Of a DNA stretch of 64,000 nucleotides, positions 12,094 to 24,005 are shown piece after piece (within the stretch, counting starts at the first letter, position 1; each line of letters starts with the position of its first letter). The stretch lies in NCBI RefSeq assembly GCF_001540865.1, contig NC_033630.1:2679432-2743431 (forward strand), written 5' to 3'. The notes below the pieces were generated by a model, which made no database searches, was not told the origin of the DNA, and saw only the letters and a list, made by a program, of their open reading frames with translations. The stretch comes from Ananas comosus (taxonomy: Eukaryota > Streptophyta > Magnoliopsida > Poales > Bromeliaceae). The translations under genes were made by a program, and so were the position numbers.

Positions 12094-14697
12094 TTAACAT
12101 ACCCTGACGGCGGAGGACGTGAGGGAAACAGAGGCCGACCCCGTCAATGCCGTGAGGCCGACGTTGTACGCCATGGTGCCGTCGGGCTGGTACAGCCCGT
12201 AGTTCCGCTCGGACGTCGGCCCGGGCTTGAGGTCCTCGTTGAAGAGCGCGAACAGGTAGACCTCGAGGCGCCGCGCGGGGCGCAGCGGAGTGCCCTCGCC
12301 GCGCGCCTGGCGCAGCAGCAGGTTGCGGTTGTAGGTACGGGCGTTGTCGATGGTGGCCCCGGCCTCGTTCGGGTCCCCCCGCGACGGCCACCCTGTCTCC
12401 GACACCCGCACGTCCACCGCCGCGATGCCCATCCTCGCCATCGCGAACAACAGGGCGTCGACCTGCGCGTACAGCATGTTGTCGTAGTGCAGGCCGGTGT
12501 TTGGGTCCACCGTGCCGGCGTTCGGGTTGAACAGCACGTAGTCCAGCGGAATCTGAAAATTATACAAATAATCTTTTTTTAAAGAGTAATGAGAGATCTA
12601 CAACCTACTTTAGATTGTAATTATTTAACTTTACTAATTTAAAAATTTTTACTAAATTCAATAAGGGGAAAGTAAACTACGTACGTTCTACAACTGATGG
12701 ATGAAGCCTTGTAGAAATTATAATCCGTTTTAATTGTAAATTTAATTAGCATTTATATATATATGTACACACACACACACACGCTTGTGTATAGATCAAC
12801 TAAACTAAATCACGTTTTATTATTGTATTACTACTACTCTGAGTAGATGATCGAGGCCTATATGTTTCTCCTCAGCTTTACGTTTTAAGTCGAAATCTGA
12901 GTAAGCAGAAAAGAGCATGTGCGCACTTTAGAAAAACTATTATAAAATTTAGGTAAAATGTACAAAATTGTTAATTTAAAAATTACTAAAAAAATTTATA
13001 AATATATATCAACACGAGCAATGTACTAATACACCATAAAATGAGATATATATCTTACATTCATTCCATTCTAAGATCATTCTTGGCATATTAATTTTTT
13101 TAAATTTTACTAAAATTAATTCAGTTTTTATCAACCTTATAATTACGGATGTAAGATCTACACTCCCTTTTGGAGTTTACAAAAAATATTTTTCGTATCA
13201 TCACATTAACAATTCATTATTAATCAACGATATTTTGTGGACCCAAAGCATTTTACCCCTGATAAAACCCTCAGTAAAATTCCTTTGGTTGAAATTCTTT
13301 AACCTTTTGTTTCTTTTAACTATTTATATTATTCTATTTAATCAAATTTGAAATCTTACCAAATATAACAACAACTTGGACAAATTTAATGATTCTGACC
13401 GACCGTCCCTAGCGCAAGTGGCAAAGGGCTTGGTGGTTGATATCCAAGCTTCCAAGTGCGAATCTTAATTGATTCACATTTCCAGCTAAGTTTATTTCTA
13501 AATGAAATAAACAAAGCGAGTAGCGTATTATCTATATCTTAAAAAAAAAAAATTTAATGATTCTGAATGCTTTTTTACCCGCCAAAAGTTGTGTGTGTGT
13601 TTTTTTTTTTTTTTTCAATAGTTACTATATTCTTAACTTAATTTACAAAAACAACACAAATTAAAATAATAAATAAACAGGGTCTTTATACCTACATTTG
13701 TAACCTTATATTTTGTAGTAAACGTACAAATGTTTTATATATGTAAATGGAGAGGAACCTTTTCCGGGTCGTCCTTGTAGGCGAAGTAGGGGTATGCGTT
13801 GACCCAGAAGGGCGCGTTGGTCTCCTCCAGGAACTTCAGGAACGGCTCGATCAGGTTCACGAGCTCGGGCCGGAACGTGCCGAGCGACGGCGGATACGAA
13901 TTCGCGAGCACGGCGAGCGAATTCGCCGTCGAGACATGTATGTACTGATCCAATCCGATGTCGGCGAGCGCCGAGTGGAGGCTGAGCATGGCGGGGACGA
14001 GGTTGGTCATGAGCGCCGCGTCGCCGGTGGTGTACACCTCGTTGCCCACGGCGATCCCCGTGATCCGCGTGGCCGGGTAGTAGGGCTTCACGTTCGTCGC
14101 GACCCACTCGGCGGCCTCGCGGGGGTCGGTGACGAGCGCCACCGCGTCGTTGGGGACGGTGACGACGATGTCGACGTTTGAGTTGGCGAAGGCCGTGAGC
14201 ACGCGCGGGTTCGTGTCGTAGATGCGCGTCTTCGCAATCTTTAGGGATGTCAGCAGGGCGAGGACCTGCTCCGGCTCCGGCAGATTGTTGGCGACTTGGC
14301 CGTAGTTTATTCCGACCGCGAAGCCGCGCCGGATGAAGCCAAATTCTTAACAAAACAAAAAAAAAAAAAGAAAGAAAAGAAAAATATTATACATTTGTAG
14401 ATCATTCTATAGTAAACAAATTTGGTTAAAATATTTATTGGGCGTTACTTATTCACCTATACAAATTAAGTAAGAGGCTTGAAAATGACGTGAAATATAT
14501 ATATAGGAAAATAAATGATGCTTTGAAGAGACATTAACTTGAGCATGCACTGAGAACAACTTAGCCGCATTAGAGAGCATAACAACGAAAGAGATCGAAT
14601 GAGAGAGAGGAAACAAGGAATAATCACCTGAGGAGAGAATACACAACAGTAGAAAAATAGGCAATGCCCTTGGCTTCAACAATAAGGAAGAGGCCAT
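12094..14697 (-). CDS. GH17 glucan endo-1,3-beta-glucosidase, secreted
   Basis: Three exons on the minus strand: 14628-14697, 13759-14345 and 12094-12552, joined by GT-AG introns with matching phase, giving 371 residues. Residues 1-23 form a signal peptide (hydrophobic PIFLLLCIL core) encoded by exon 1, as in many GH17 genes. The mature part opens with VGINYGQVANNLP, the family's N-terminal signature. The general acid is E126 in AVGNEV and the nucleophile E271 in VSETGWPS. The domain closes with NEDLKPGPTSERNYGLY. GH17 enzymes cleave 1,3-beta-glucan (callose or fungal wall glucan) in the cell wall or vacuole. No X8 domain is seen. The stop lies inside GTATGTTAA, which could also be a splice donor, so a further C-terminal exon cannot be excluded. 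The mRNA leader holds a CT repeat ending a few bases before the ATG. Intron 2 carries an antisense SINE. Confidence 0.93.
13399..13549 (+). mobile_element. tRNA-derived SINE, in glucanase intron 2 (antisense to the gene)
   Basis: Head with Pol III box A-like TAGCGCAAGTGG and box B-like GTGCGAATC, then the family body CTAAGTTTATTTCTAAATG and an A-rich tail. It is flanked by a perfect 17-bp target-site duplication, AAATTTAATGATTCTGA, at 13382-13398 and 13550-13566. This is a full-length, fairly young insertion. Confidence 0.85.
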
Positions 14698-14805
14698 GAG
14701 AAAGAGAGAGAGAGAGAGAGACGTAAAGAGAGATTCAGAGAGAGAATTAGGGAGCGATTTAAAGAGGAGAAGAGAATGCAAAGAGGAGAGGGAAACTAAG
14801 TGGAG

Positions 14806-14815
14806 TTCATATATG
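14806..14815 (-). promoter_or_regulatory. Possible TATA element of the glucanase gene
   Basis: On the minus strand the sequence reads CCATATATGAA about 110 nt upstream of the ATG. This is a plausible but weak TATA match; the rest of the leader is GA/CT-rich. Confidence 0.3.
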
Positions 14816-14829
14816 GGAATTCCTTTCTT

Positions 14830-16032
14830 TACTTGGGTGGGAGTTGTATGAGAAATCGATGCGAGAGCTTCTTAATTTGCCTTGTAGCCTTTGTCTTACA
14901 CCCTAGAGTCTATTAGAAGGGGATTTTTATACCATATTATGTATATTATTATATATATACAATTAATTAACATGGTTTTAATTTACGTACAATATGGGTA
15001 GTGGTCGACTCGTGGCCGTGGCTCACTTTATCGCGCGTTAGCCTACGTATGTTATCTTTACAACGACGCCAAATTAACCCATGCCCCTTTTGACCCCAAA
15101 TGACCCAATTCCTAGCCAATTGTTCAATGGAAGTTACTATAGACAAAGAAAAGATAATGAATTTTTTTAAAAAACAAAAAGAAGAAAAGCCACTACTTTA
15201 GCTTTAGAGATGGGCATTAGAAGATTCTCAACCTTTCTAAAATCTAACACATTCTATGAACTAATTGCATGTTTCATTGAGTGAGAAAGAAATTGTGAAT
15301 GCCTTTATAAGGTTGTCAATCACGGTCGACGAATATATCGAATTCGCGGTGATTAACGACGAACTTTGAATGACCTACGAGTCAATAATAGACATTCTAG
15401 AGGTTTAGAGCCAAGATTATTTGTCTCTCGCAGATGCTAATTAAGTGGTCATTAATGTATGCTAATGTGATTGTTTAATAAAGGTGGAACATATATCCCT
15501 ATCTATTTTTAAAATTGACCAAAATTGTTGGACTAGAAAATCAATACATATATAGTAGCTAGGTAATTAAACAAAATACTAGACAGACATAATATCTTTT
15601 GTGATGATATATATAGGTAATGATCATGGCTATATAAATTTGTGTACCATATTAATTAACAAATTAATCTCGTCGTCGTCGCCGTCATTCTTGTCTAAAC
15701 TTTGTAGAAATCCAATGAATTAGGATTAAGTATAATATTCAATCTAAACGGCTATAGTTGTAGATAGGTTTTAAGCTTTTCGTAATTTGTTCCCATACCC
15801 TTCTTATCACTTGATGTATAGTGGATTAACCAACAACTAGGCGTCAAGTATTATGGGTCTGAATCAGCTTATCTATTGCGTAGGAGCCTTCCAATTAGAA
15901 AAGCTTAAGACCACACTGTGTGCTTTCCAAGTTTGTCATATTACCACGTGCTTACCACTAAATAGTTCCCTTTTTTTTCCTTTAATATATATAATAATAA
16001 TATATATGATAGTATGGAAATTAATAGTGGCA
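14830..16032. other. Upstream region of the glucanase gene, no gene seen
   Basis: Presumed promoter and intergenic DNA. AT-rich with short TA runs. No coding segment and no element with defined ends. Confidence 0.4.
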
Positions 16033-16035
16033 TGT

Positions 16036-16551
16036 CACAACAACAAAAACGATTTATAGCGATACTTTTAAATATTGGTATAGGTCAAAAAAAAGTGCTG
16101 CTGGCTAAATTACCGACACTTTTAAAAAGTGTTGCTATATGTGGGGTCGCTAGGTATATAGTGACAGTTAAAGAGTATCGTTATAACCTAAAAGAGTGCT
16201 GCTAATTTATTAACACTTATTTAAGCATTTAGCAACTACCGGAACTCTACCTCGTTGGCTACGGTGGCGGAAAAGGACGAGAGGATGGGATCTTCGTATA
16301 GGATTTCAGTGAATTGAGTAAAGAGGGAAAGGGAGATGGTAATCAATTTTTCTTTTTTTTTTTCTTTTCTGTTTGTAATCGGGCCGAATGGGCTGGGTGG
16401 GGTGGGTTGAGTAGAGTAATTTTTTATTTTTAGTTGGATTCGGCTTTATATTTAGCCATTAGTAGATTTTTTTTTAAGTTTTAATATAAATGAGGTATTT
16501 ACACAAAAGTGTCTCAAACATGTATCCCTATAACCTAATTCTGTTGTAGTG
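16036..16551. mobile_element. CACTA-type MITE, 516 bp
   Basis: Left end CACAACAACAAAAACG and right end TTCTGTTGTAGTG pair as CACTACAACA-type terminal repeats; the left end has lost one base match. A 3-bp target duplication TGT stands on both sides (16033-16035 and 16552-16554), as expected for CACTA/En-Spm elements. The interior holds the phrase AAAGTGCTGCTGGCTAAATT and its inverted echoes and has no transposase. A second copy lies at 44672. Confidence 0.8.
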
Positions 16552-16794
16552 TGTACTCATTGCTTATAATATTGAATTCGATATAAAATATGCATGAGAA
16601 TACTATTTCTATCTATACGTAGCCGTTTTGTAAGGTAAGAAATTCTAAGTTCAAATATTATGATCAGGTAATTAAGCTCTCAATCTCATTTAATTCTCGT
16701 CCATGTAATTAGTCTATATATGTCTAGGATGAATCACAAAGTGGTCACGAACCTTGACATGTGGCTAGAGAGAAAATCGGTTGTTTCGCAGTTT

Positions 16795-17605
16795 GCAGTA
16801 ATGTGGTGAGAGTTTTGTACAAGATGCATGCATATTTTGGTTTGGGCTGTGGGGCCAAATAATGATCAGCCCTCCTTATAATATTGGGCACCATCTAATG
16901 TGGGTTTTTATATGCTTGTACCAACAAGTATATATTAATTTTCTTTAGAAGCAATTAATCATTGGATATTTAATCAGAAGAACGAAATGGCACCAAACAT
17001 TTCCATATGTTTTGGTGCAATGATGATCCAAATTAGGAAATTATTGGATATTTAATCAGAAGAACCATCTAAATATTGAGCACCATCTAAATTAGTCTTT
17101 ATATATATGCTTGTACCAACAAGTATATATTAATTTTCTTTACAAGTAATCATTGGATATTTAATCAGAAGAACAAAATGGCACCAAATATTTCCATATG
17201 TTTTGGTGCAATGATGATCCAAATTAGGAAATTAAAACTCACATTGTTTATAGTAACAAAGTGAGGGCTTGGTGGTTGGTACTCGAGATCAAAGTGATGA
17301 CTTGATGGTTGGTACTCAAGATCCAAGTTCGAATCCTAGTTGATTCACATTTCCAGCTAAATTTATTTCTAAATGAAATAAACAAAACGGATAGCGTACT
17401 ACCTATCTCTCAAAAAAAAAAAAACAAAAACAAAGTGAGGGCTTTGCAAAAGATGCGTGTTTTGGGTTGGACCATGCGTGGGTCCCTTTGAGCCGTCCCC
17501 GGCCTGTTTATAATATTATGGGGTAATCATTATTTTGAATTATAAGAACAAATGGGCACCTAGCTAACATTTTCACATGTACGTATTATTAGAGGTGCCT
17601 CAAAA
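16795..17605. repeat. Local tandem duplication, about 190-bp core unit
   Basis: The segment from ATATTGGGCACCATCTAA to GATCCAAATTAGGAAATT occurs at 16881-17042 and again at 17073-17234 with few changes. A more diverged third copy runs from about 17435 to 17600, where the flanking phrase TTTTGGGTTGGACC echoes TTTTGGTTTGGGCTG near 16835. A further scrap, CCAAATTAGGAAATTAAGCTC, lies near 17970. Non-coding. Confidence 0.65.
17271..17429 (+). mobile_element. SINE, 5'-truncated and internally rearranged
   Basis: The body starts at GGTGGTTGGTACTCGAG, so box A is missing, and that head is repeated once (GATGGTTGGTACTCAAG). It then continues through box B-like AGTTCGAATCC and the usual tail to poly(A). 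The target duplication ACAAAGTGAGGGCTT is exact at 17256-17270 and 17430-17444. Confidence 0.8.
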
Positions 17606-20008
17606 TTTGATTCATTGACAAGTTTAGCGGTGCGACAAGGTTTTTAAAAAATAAACTGTGAAGAAAAAATATATGTCTGTGGTGGCTAGCGGAGAGCTTG
17701 AGTCGATAATGAAGAATCTATTAAGAAATTTTATTCTCCTTTTTTGTCCTAGATGCGATGCAACGTTTGTAATTTCCAGAACATTGTATTTTTTTTTTCA
17801 TAGTGAAGCTCTATCCTTCTTCACCTATAGTTTTTTACCTGCAAAAAAATTTTCACATAAATCTTTGTATTCATTTTATTTCTGTTTGTGGATAGTCTAC
17901 TTTACGTTCGTCATTTTCATTTCTATTTGTGCGCTCGTTGTAACACATATCTTTGATGCAATATTGACCCAAATTAGGAAATTAAGCTCATACCAGCTTC
18001 TAGTCTTGAGTAAAGGAGGGTTCACCAACCATAGCAATATCTACGTCACACTTTTGTTTTGTTCAAGCATGATATCATGGAATTTTTTATGTCAAAATTA
18101 AGCATATCTTTCCACCCAAAAAAGAGAAAAAAAACAGAAAAAAAATGCCTATGTGGGCTAATAGGAAGATGAGAGGAAGACACATATATTGTTCTTGTGG
18201 GCCTAAAACAATGACTAATGACCACACTAATTTAAAGGTAGAATTCTTTTTTCTTTTGTTCTTCCAATACCATAATTAATTATGACTAACAGATTCAAAT
18301 TCCATATTCCTAATACTAAATTTTATAAGTCCTTGTATTTCTTAGCTACTCTTGAAATTTTCTCCTGACACCTCTATTCTGAAAGAGGATAATTAGTCCT
18401 TAAAACATGTGTTGAAAACAAGGGGAAAACAACAACAATTTCATTAAGACAACAAAGAATTATTTTTTTCTAAAAGGAGATGGACTTTTCAACCGTCCAT
18501 CACATGCTTTATTTTCTTGAAAAATAACTAAAGGTTACATCAATATTGGTAAAACACTTTCGCAGAGAGTGCAATATTAGTAATCAAAATAACATATAGG
18601 ACAGGTAAATTACTGAGTTAAGATTTTATTTTTTTTCAGGGGCGAATAAATTTCTGAATCGAGAACTTTTTACTCGAATTCAACCAACTTATATGCCATT
18701 TATTCTTTGTCAAAATAATTAAATCTACCATTTTATTACATCTTTTTAAACAAAATGCACAAAGTCATATAACTCTAGTTTTTCTAGATAGATAAACTGT
18801 TTCATATATATATGCATGTCACACACAGACATCACCACATGCATGTGAGATATATATGAGCGTAAAAGTTAAGAGGAACGTCACCAAAAAGACCAAAGCA
18901 AACATATATATGTATATAAATATAATGGATAGCGAAGTATATACGTGGAGATGGGGACACAGCTTAGATATGCCTCCCTATCCAATCTCCTTTAATTCAC
19001 CTTTTCCACCATCCCTTATGTCATAGGGCAAAATGTCCACGTGTCTAAGTCGCGAAATGTCTACGTAGGGGGAAAGGTAACATGCATGGTCAACATCTTT
19101 AGTGGATCCAGGTGATCATCTACGCGACATGTTGGTCTCGAGCACGAACTCCCTTTTTTCCATTATCATTATTTTCGAAATAGGCCATGCATGGACCACA
19201 TTTGGTCTCCTTTGAGAGCTTTTGGAATGGTCCACCTACTAAGGATTACAATGTATTAACTTTATATATCCTTGTCTAAACTGTATACTACTCGAAACCT
19301 TAGAACCCAAAGACTTAGTAACTAAGGTTCCGATGGAGATGTTATTTTTGTCAAAATGGTCTTTGTTTGGCCTTGCTTTCATCGATTAATTACGCTAACC
19401 GCGTTTAAATTTTGTGCTAGTTGAGTTATTGGTGCATGCATATCATAAGAAGTTATGGTCTCATAGATTTCGTCGGAAATATCGGGCACAATTCTATACA
19501 TAGCAAATTCATTAATTCATTCTGCGAGATGCATAACACTTATGAGCAGTAGGATTGCGCTGTGCTAAAAAAAAATCTTTTTCCCATATGGCCGTAGGCA
19601 AAATCACAACAGTAAATGAACCTTCAAGAATATTAATAGGAGTGATATGATACCTAAAAATGGCATTTTTTTCTTTTTTGAATCAAAAGTCCGTAGACAT
19701 TTTATTAAAAGTAGAGTTTGATTACAATATTAAAAAAAAAAAAGTTTGGGAGAACGTTTGCAGAAGTTTCACATGTTTTATGTTGTTTGTTGGGGAGTGG
19801 TACCATCTTGCTCAGGGCAAACTATGTATAGATTAATTTTCCTTTCATCTCTGAATATAACAGATTTTTAGATCCCGACCCTTTTTTTTTTCTACTAAGA
19901 ATACATTTGGGATTGCGTGAAAAACACTTTACGTATTATGGAAAAATGTGATGAACAAAATATTTACTTTGTTTTCGTAAAAGATATATACCTTGTTATG
20001 TAGATGAC
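17606..20008. other. Intergenic DNA, no gene seen
   Basis: AT-rich with scattered A and T runs. A 147-codon open frame near 17658-18101 has biased, low-complexity composition (many F, Y, S, L) and no domain, so I do not call it. Nothing else stands out. Confidence 0.4.
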
Positions 20009-20023
20009 ATCAATATTTTTGTT

Positions 20024-20174
20024 TTTTTTTTTTTATTTTGAGATATAGGTAGCACGCTACCTGCTTCGTTTATTTCATTTAGAAATAAACTTAGCTGGAA
20101 ATGTGAATCAATTAGGATTCGAACTTGGGTCTCGGATACCAACCACCAAACCCTTTGCCACTTGCTCTAGGGAT
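20024..20174 (-). mobile_element. SINE, full length
   Basis: Minus-strand copy: the T tract on the left is the poly(A) tail, followed by the hairpin-forming GTAGCACGCTAC, then box B (complement of GGATTCGAACTT) and box A on the right. The duplication ATCAATATTTTTGTT is exact at 20009-20023 and 20175-20189. Confidence 0.85.
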
Positions 20175-20189
20175 ATCAATATTTTTGTT

Positions 20190-20883
20190 ACGGTATAATT
20201 TCTGATGTCTCACTGAAGTATAATCCTATATAATTTTGCCGATTACTTTTTATCCGGTAGTGTTAGATAAACTTGAATACCAAAACTAGCTCTAAAGGAC
20301 CTTATTTTGCTAGGTTATTATTCATTTTTCGGACCCACATGCATACATGAACTCAAAAAACACGTTTAATCAAAAATATAATCGATCAATGTAATAAATG
20401 CTGTATTCTTTTTCTCGAGAAGTAAATAATGCCATACTCACTAGCATTTTCTACAATTTTTTGTGGCTGTAGATGCAAAGCGTGGAAAATTGCATATTAG
20501 ATCTACTCACATTCATATCCAGTAGTACATTGAAAATTGCATATTAATCTGTTTTTAAAGTTCAAAAAAAAAATCTTTTAGAGTGACAAAAAAATTTTTA
20601 GTCAAAAAAACATTAACGATTTCACTCTTTTAATGGCTTACATAGACTAACTACAATTTTTTTAAATCCTCCCGAGGCCTTTAAACCCATAACCCAAATA
20701 AACTACAGAAGCCCTGCTACAAGCCCAAACCAAACATGAAGAGGCTACAAATGAAGGCCTAAATTTGTATGTCACATGGAAAAATTCTCAAATGGGGGAG
20801 AAAGATCAAGTATATATATGTTAATTTTGTCTAAAATTCCATTTGTTTTTGGGGTAACAAGAAAAAAAAAAAAAGAAAATAAA
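20190..20883. other. Intergenic DNA, nothing recognised
   Basis: AT-rich sequence with A-rich runs just before the LINE remnant. No feature can be supported. Confidence 0.35.
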
Positions 20884-21557
20884 AAGAGGGCGGTAACAGA
20901 CTTGAAGGAGTGATGCCAGACATCATTTCTCCATCTCAGTCAGTCTTCCTAAAGGAATTAAGGTGGAGTTTGACAAAGCGTTCGACAGAATTAAATGGTC
21001 ATTTCTTAAAGGAAATCATGTTTTGGTTAGGTTTTGGAAAAATAAAATAAAATAAAATAACATGATGGGGATGGATCGACCAGTGTATATAGCCAATGCT
21101 ATATATGGTCTCAATCTTAATTAATGAACGTAACCCCAACTAAATGGATCAAAACCATGAGAGATATGTGACGGGGATCGATTCCTTATCCCCCTTCCTA
21201 TTAGCGTTGACGACAAAATGTTTTACGCGCATAACTGAACATGCGAAAGGAAATAATCTCCTTAGAGGGATGGAGCCTAATCTCACCATCATTTAATATG
21301 CTGAAGATACGATCTTTTTTTGTGAGGCAAATGCCTCAGAAACTTGCAATTCATATGGAGCATTCTGGAATTGGCCTTAGGTTTAAAAGTAAATAGACAC
21401 AAATTGAAGCTCTTCTACTTGGGGAGGTGAAATTGTAAAGAAGAAAGATTGGCAAGAATCCTATCGTACATATATGAGGAGCCAGCTGCCTCCCTCTCGA
21501 TGCAAAATTTATTTTCTTACTGAATGAAATAGATAGTATAATATCTTTTTCTCAAAG
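20884..21557 (+). pseudogene. L1-type LINE reverse transcriptase remnant
   Basis: Broken, frame-shifted pieces of a plant L1 reverse transcriptase are readable in order. VMPDIISPSQSVF (like LPDIISPNQSAF) is near 20908, FDKAFDRIKWSFLK near 20970, a SLSPLLLAL-like segment (from QGDPLSPxL) near 21185, and YAEDTIFFCEA (the YADD catalytic box, second D changed to E) near 21300. Large internal parts are missing. The 3' end, ACTGAATGAAATAGATAG followed by CTTTTTCTCAAA, matches the 3' tail of the LINE fragment at 33060 and of the SINE family. This is a dead copy. Confidence 0.75.
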
Positions 21558-21851
21558 CTGAATTAAATATTAGCTCGTGGCTCAATAAAACATACATATA
21601 TAGCTAAAGAATATATAACTCTATATTATATCATAATTTAGAAGAGCTAGTTTTAGTTTTCAAAATCACGTTCTATATTTCTTTTCATTTTGGGTCGAAT
21701 CGGTGGGGCTTACAATTTTGCCTTGCTATAGAGTATAATACTATTTAAATAATTATTGCAGCAAAATTGGATCCACCAAATATATTGGTAACTTTATTGT
21801 TGATGCTCAATTTTTTTTTTTGGTTAACTTTCCTAGTTGGAGCAGAAGCTT

Positions 21852-21884
<33 letters not shown>

Positions 21885-22495
21885 TTACTAAGAGCTCTGC
21901 AAAGATATTAAATGGGAACCATATTCAGTTAGTAGAGCCATGATGCATTGATGCTTCCATTCCGTATTCATGAAGAGAGGAAAATGTCTCATGAATCACA
22001 ACAGTTGGTTTGATTTCCAAAAACAAATCCAATTTATCATTAGGTTAAATCATGACAAAGAATCAAAGAATTAGATAATAATCAGTTCCAATATGCATGC
22101 ATATATATATATATATATATGCCACCATTCACCAATACTAACCCAAAGAGGGGGAAAAAGAATATGCAAAAACATTATATATCTAGGGTAAAAATGTATG
22201 GAGATCGACCCCATAACCTATTGGCCATTCTGAAACAGTCCTTTCAACTTCTTTTTTTTTTTTTTGAATTAATATAATTTTTTCAACTTTTGAACTTTTT
22301 TAATTGAAGTTGAAGGGAATTTTCAGAACGCACTATAGGTGAGGGACGTTCTCTAGACATTTTCACCTTCCTGTTCTTCCACCTCTATCTACTTCAAAAC
22401 TCAAATTAAACGTATCAACACAAGTACGTACATTTCTAAGCCTCTACTATAAGAAATAAGAAGAGGTGCAAAACCTCGAACCCCCGAATTAAATT
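21558..22495. other. Intergenic DNA 3' of the VQ gene
   Basis: Contains a poly(A) run (about 21853-21881) and a TA repeat (about 22102-22120). The part next to 22496 is presumably the 3' UTR of the VQ gene. No other gene seen. Confidence 0.4.
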
Positions 22496-22759
22496 CTAAC
22501 TTCTTACCAACTCAAACAACTCCTCCAAGGAGGGCAACAACTCCGCAAACACCCCTCCTTGCGCCAACTCCTCGGACTTGGGCTGCTTTCGCCTTCGGCC
22601 TTCGTCCTCTGGATCGGCTCGAGCAATACAATCCTCGAACGCGGAGTCCTTCCCGGTGAGCCTCTGCACGACCGACTTGAACTGCACGGCGTCCGCCTCC
22701 ACGAACTTCGTCACGATGACCCTCACCTTCATCGGCGGCACCCTCGCCTCTTGATCCAT
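22496..22759 (-). CDS. VQ motif-containing protein, short single-exon
   Basis: An intronless 87-residue protein starting MDQEARVPPMKVRVIVTKF. The VQ signature FxxxVQxLTG is intact as FKSVVQRLTG at residues 27-36. An acidic and basic middle (PEDEGRRRKQPK) follows, and a hydrophobic acidic C-terminus (LLPSLEELFELV). VQ proteins bind group I and IIc WRKY transcription factors in the nucleus and tune defence and growth responses. The length and layout fit the small VQ1/VQ10-like group. An ATG 30 nt upstream in frame would give a longer N-terminus, but the downstream Met fits the family better. The exon is GC-rich inside AT-rich surroundings. Confidence 0.88.
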   Translation of the reverse strand: MDQEARVPPMKVRVIVTKFVEADAVQFKSVVQRLTGKDSAFEDCIARADPEDEGRRRKQPKSEELAQGGVFAELLPSLEELFELVRS

Positions 22760-22795
22760 GTATTGAATGAAAACCCAAGAAACAAACACACATAC

Positions 22796-22805
22796 GCTTT
22801 ATAAG
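22796..22805 (-). promoter_or_regulatory. TATA box of the VQ gene
   Basis: Minus strand reads CTTATAAAGC about 40 nt before the ATG. It is a good TATA match, though the implied 5' UTR would be very short. Another start further upstream is possible. Confidence 0.4.
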
Positions 22806-22829
22806 TGCCTAGCTATTTCCATGAATCAC

Positions 22830-23356
22830 TACTTCATTTGTGGTGAGAGTTGCCACACAATTTGGCCATATATATACTGTAGCCATTAATATCTTGCACA
22901 AAGGAGAGGTTGTGAGGGGCCGCAAGATGAGAAATTATTGCTTGCAACGAGTGCACAAGTGCAGTTTATACGCCCCACCTCTACTATGCCACAATAGCCA
23001 TCTTAAAATCAAAATTCAACTTATTAGATATATTTTATAATATATAAAAGACAACCATATAAAAAAATAATAAATTTTGGAGACCTATTCCTCTCATTGA
23101 GGCTACGTGGTTAGATTTTAAGATATTGACTATGAGAACTTAGTACGGTGCATACACCGGGTGCAGGCAATAGTTTCTTCGAGGAGACTGAGAAGAGGAC
23201 TAATTAACGAGGACAGGTCAAAGATGAAGCCTAGAAGGAACGACTCTGAATATATATTTCACCACACATGCATAATAAAGCCCGCGGATGGTGATTGGTA
23301 CTGTATATACCTAATAGGTTCAACTGTTACCAGATGTTCTTGGTCCTTTGTGATGG

Positions 23357-23388
<32 letters not shown>

Positions 23389-23643
23389 CTAGGTATTATT
23401 CTCCTATACTGTGGGTTTAAGAAAACAAATTATTGGTCTTCGTGCAGGATCTTTTTTCGAGCATGCAGTACGTGTAGATACGTACACTAGAGTCTAGACT
23501 GAAAAAATAATCGATATACAGACAAAATTTATTTACAATACAATATTTATATACAGAGTAAACTTTAGTATAGCAATAATCTCTTGATTTTTATTGCAAT
23601 AAAGACCATGTTTTAATAAGATTAGGCTACTGCAAATAGAGAT
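22830..23643. other. Upstream region of the VQ gene
   Basis: AT-rich DNA with a TA repeat at about 23357-23386. No gene recognised. Confidence 0.4.
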
Positions 23644-24000
23644 TGTAATACTCCACTAATGCCACATTGAATGGAAAAATAATTCTGACTAGATTATATG
23701 AGGCCTCACACTTTAATAATAATAAATTGGACATAAGTATTTTGAGACGATGATTTTGGCCCAACGGGTTATTATTGCTAACGGATTGGATTGTTATAAT
23801 TGGTATTAGAGATGAATACCAACCGAAAATGTGAGAGCTAAGTGCTATATATGCGGGGTAAAGTGCTATACTATTTGGTGGTAACCACCTAGATTATATA
23901 AGGCTCACACTCTGTTAATAATAATTGAACTTACGTATTTTGAACCGCTGGTTTGGATCTAATAAATTATTATTGCTAGCGGATCGAGTCCAGTAGTACC
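23644..24000 (+). mobile_element. Degenerate TRIM-like miniature LTR element
   Basis: A first LTR-like block runs from TGTAATACTCCACTAATGCC to GATTGTTATAAT (23644-23800). It is followed at once by TGGTATTAGAGA, one base from the initiator Met-tRNA primer-binding site TGGTATCAGAGC. After only about 75 bp a second, diverged copy of the LTR starts (ATTATATAAGGCTCACACTC, TATTATTGCTAGCGGAT). Short LTRs with almost no interior are typical of TRIM elements. No proteins are encoded. Confidence 0.55.
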
Positions 24001-24005
24001 TTATC

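Noticed and set aside
13706..14353. 215-codon minus-strand frame over the glucanase exon
   Set aside because: It is the wrong frame of the GH17 exon; the real frame carries the catalytic motifs.
17658..18101. 147-codon open frame in intergenic DNA
   Set aside because: F/Y/S-rich AT-type translation without domain, conserved splice partner or promoter.
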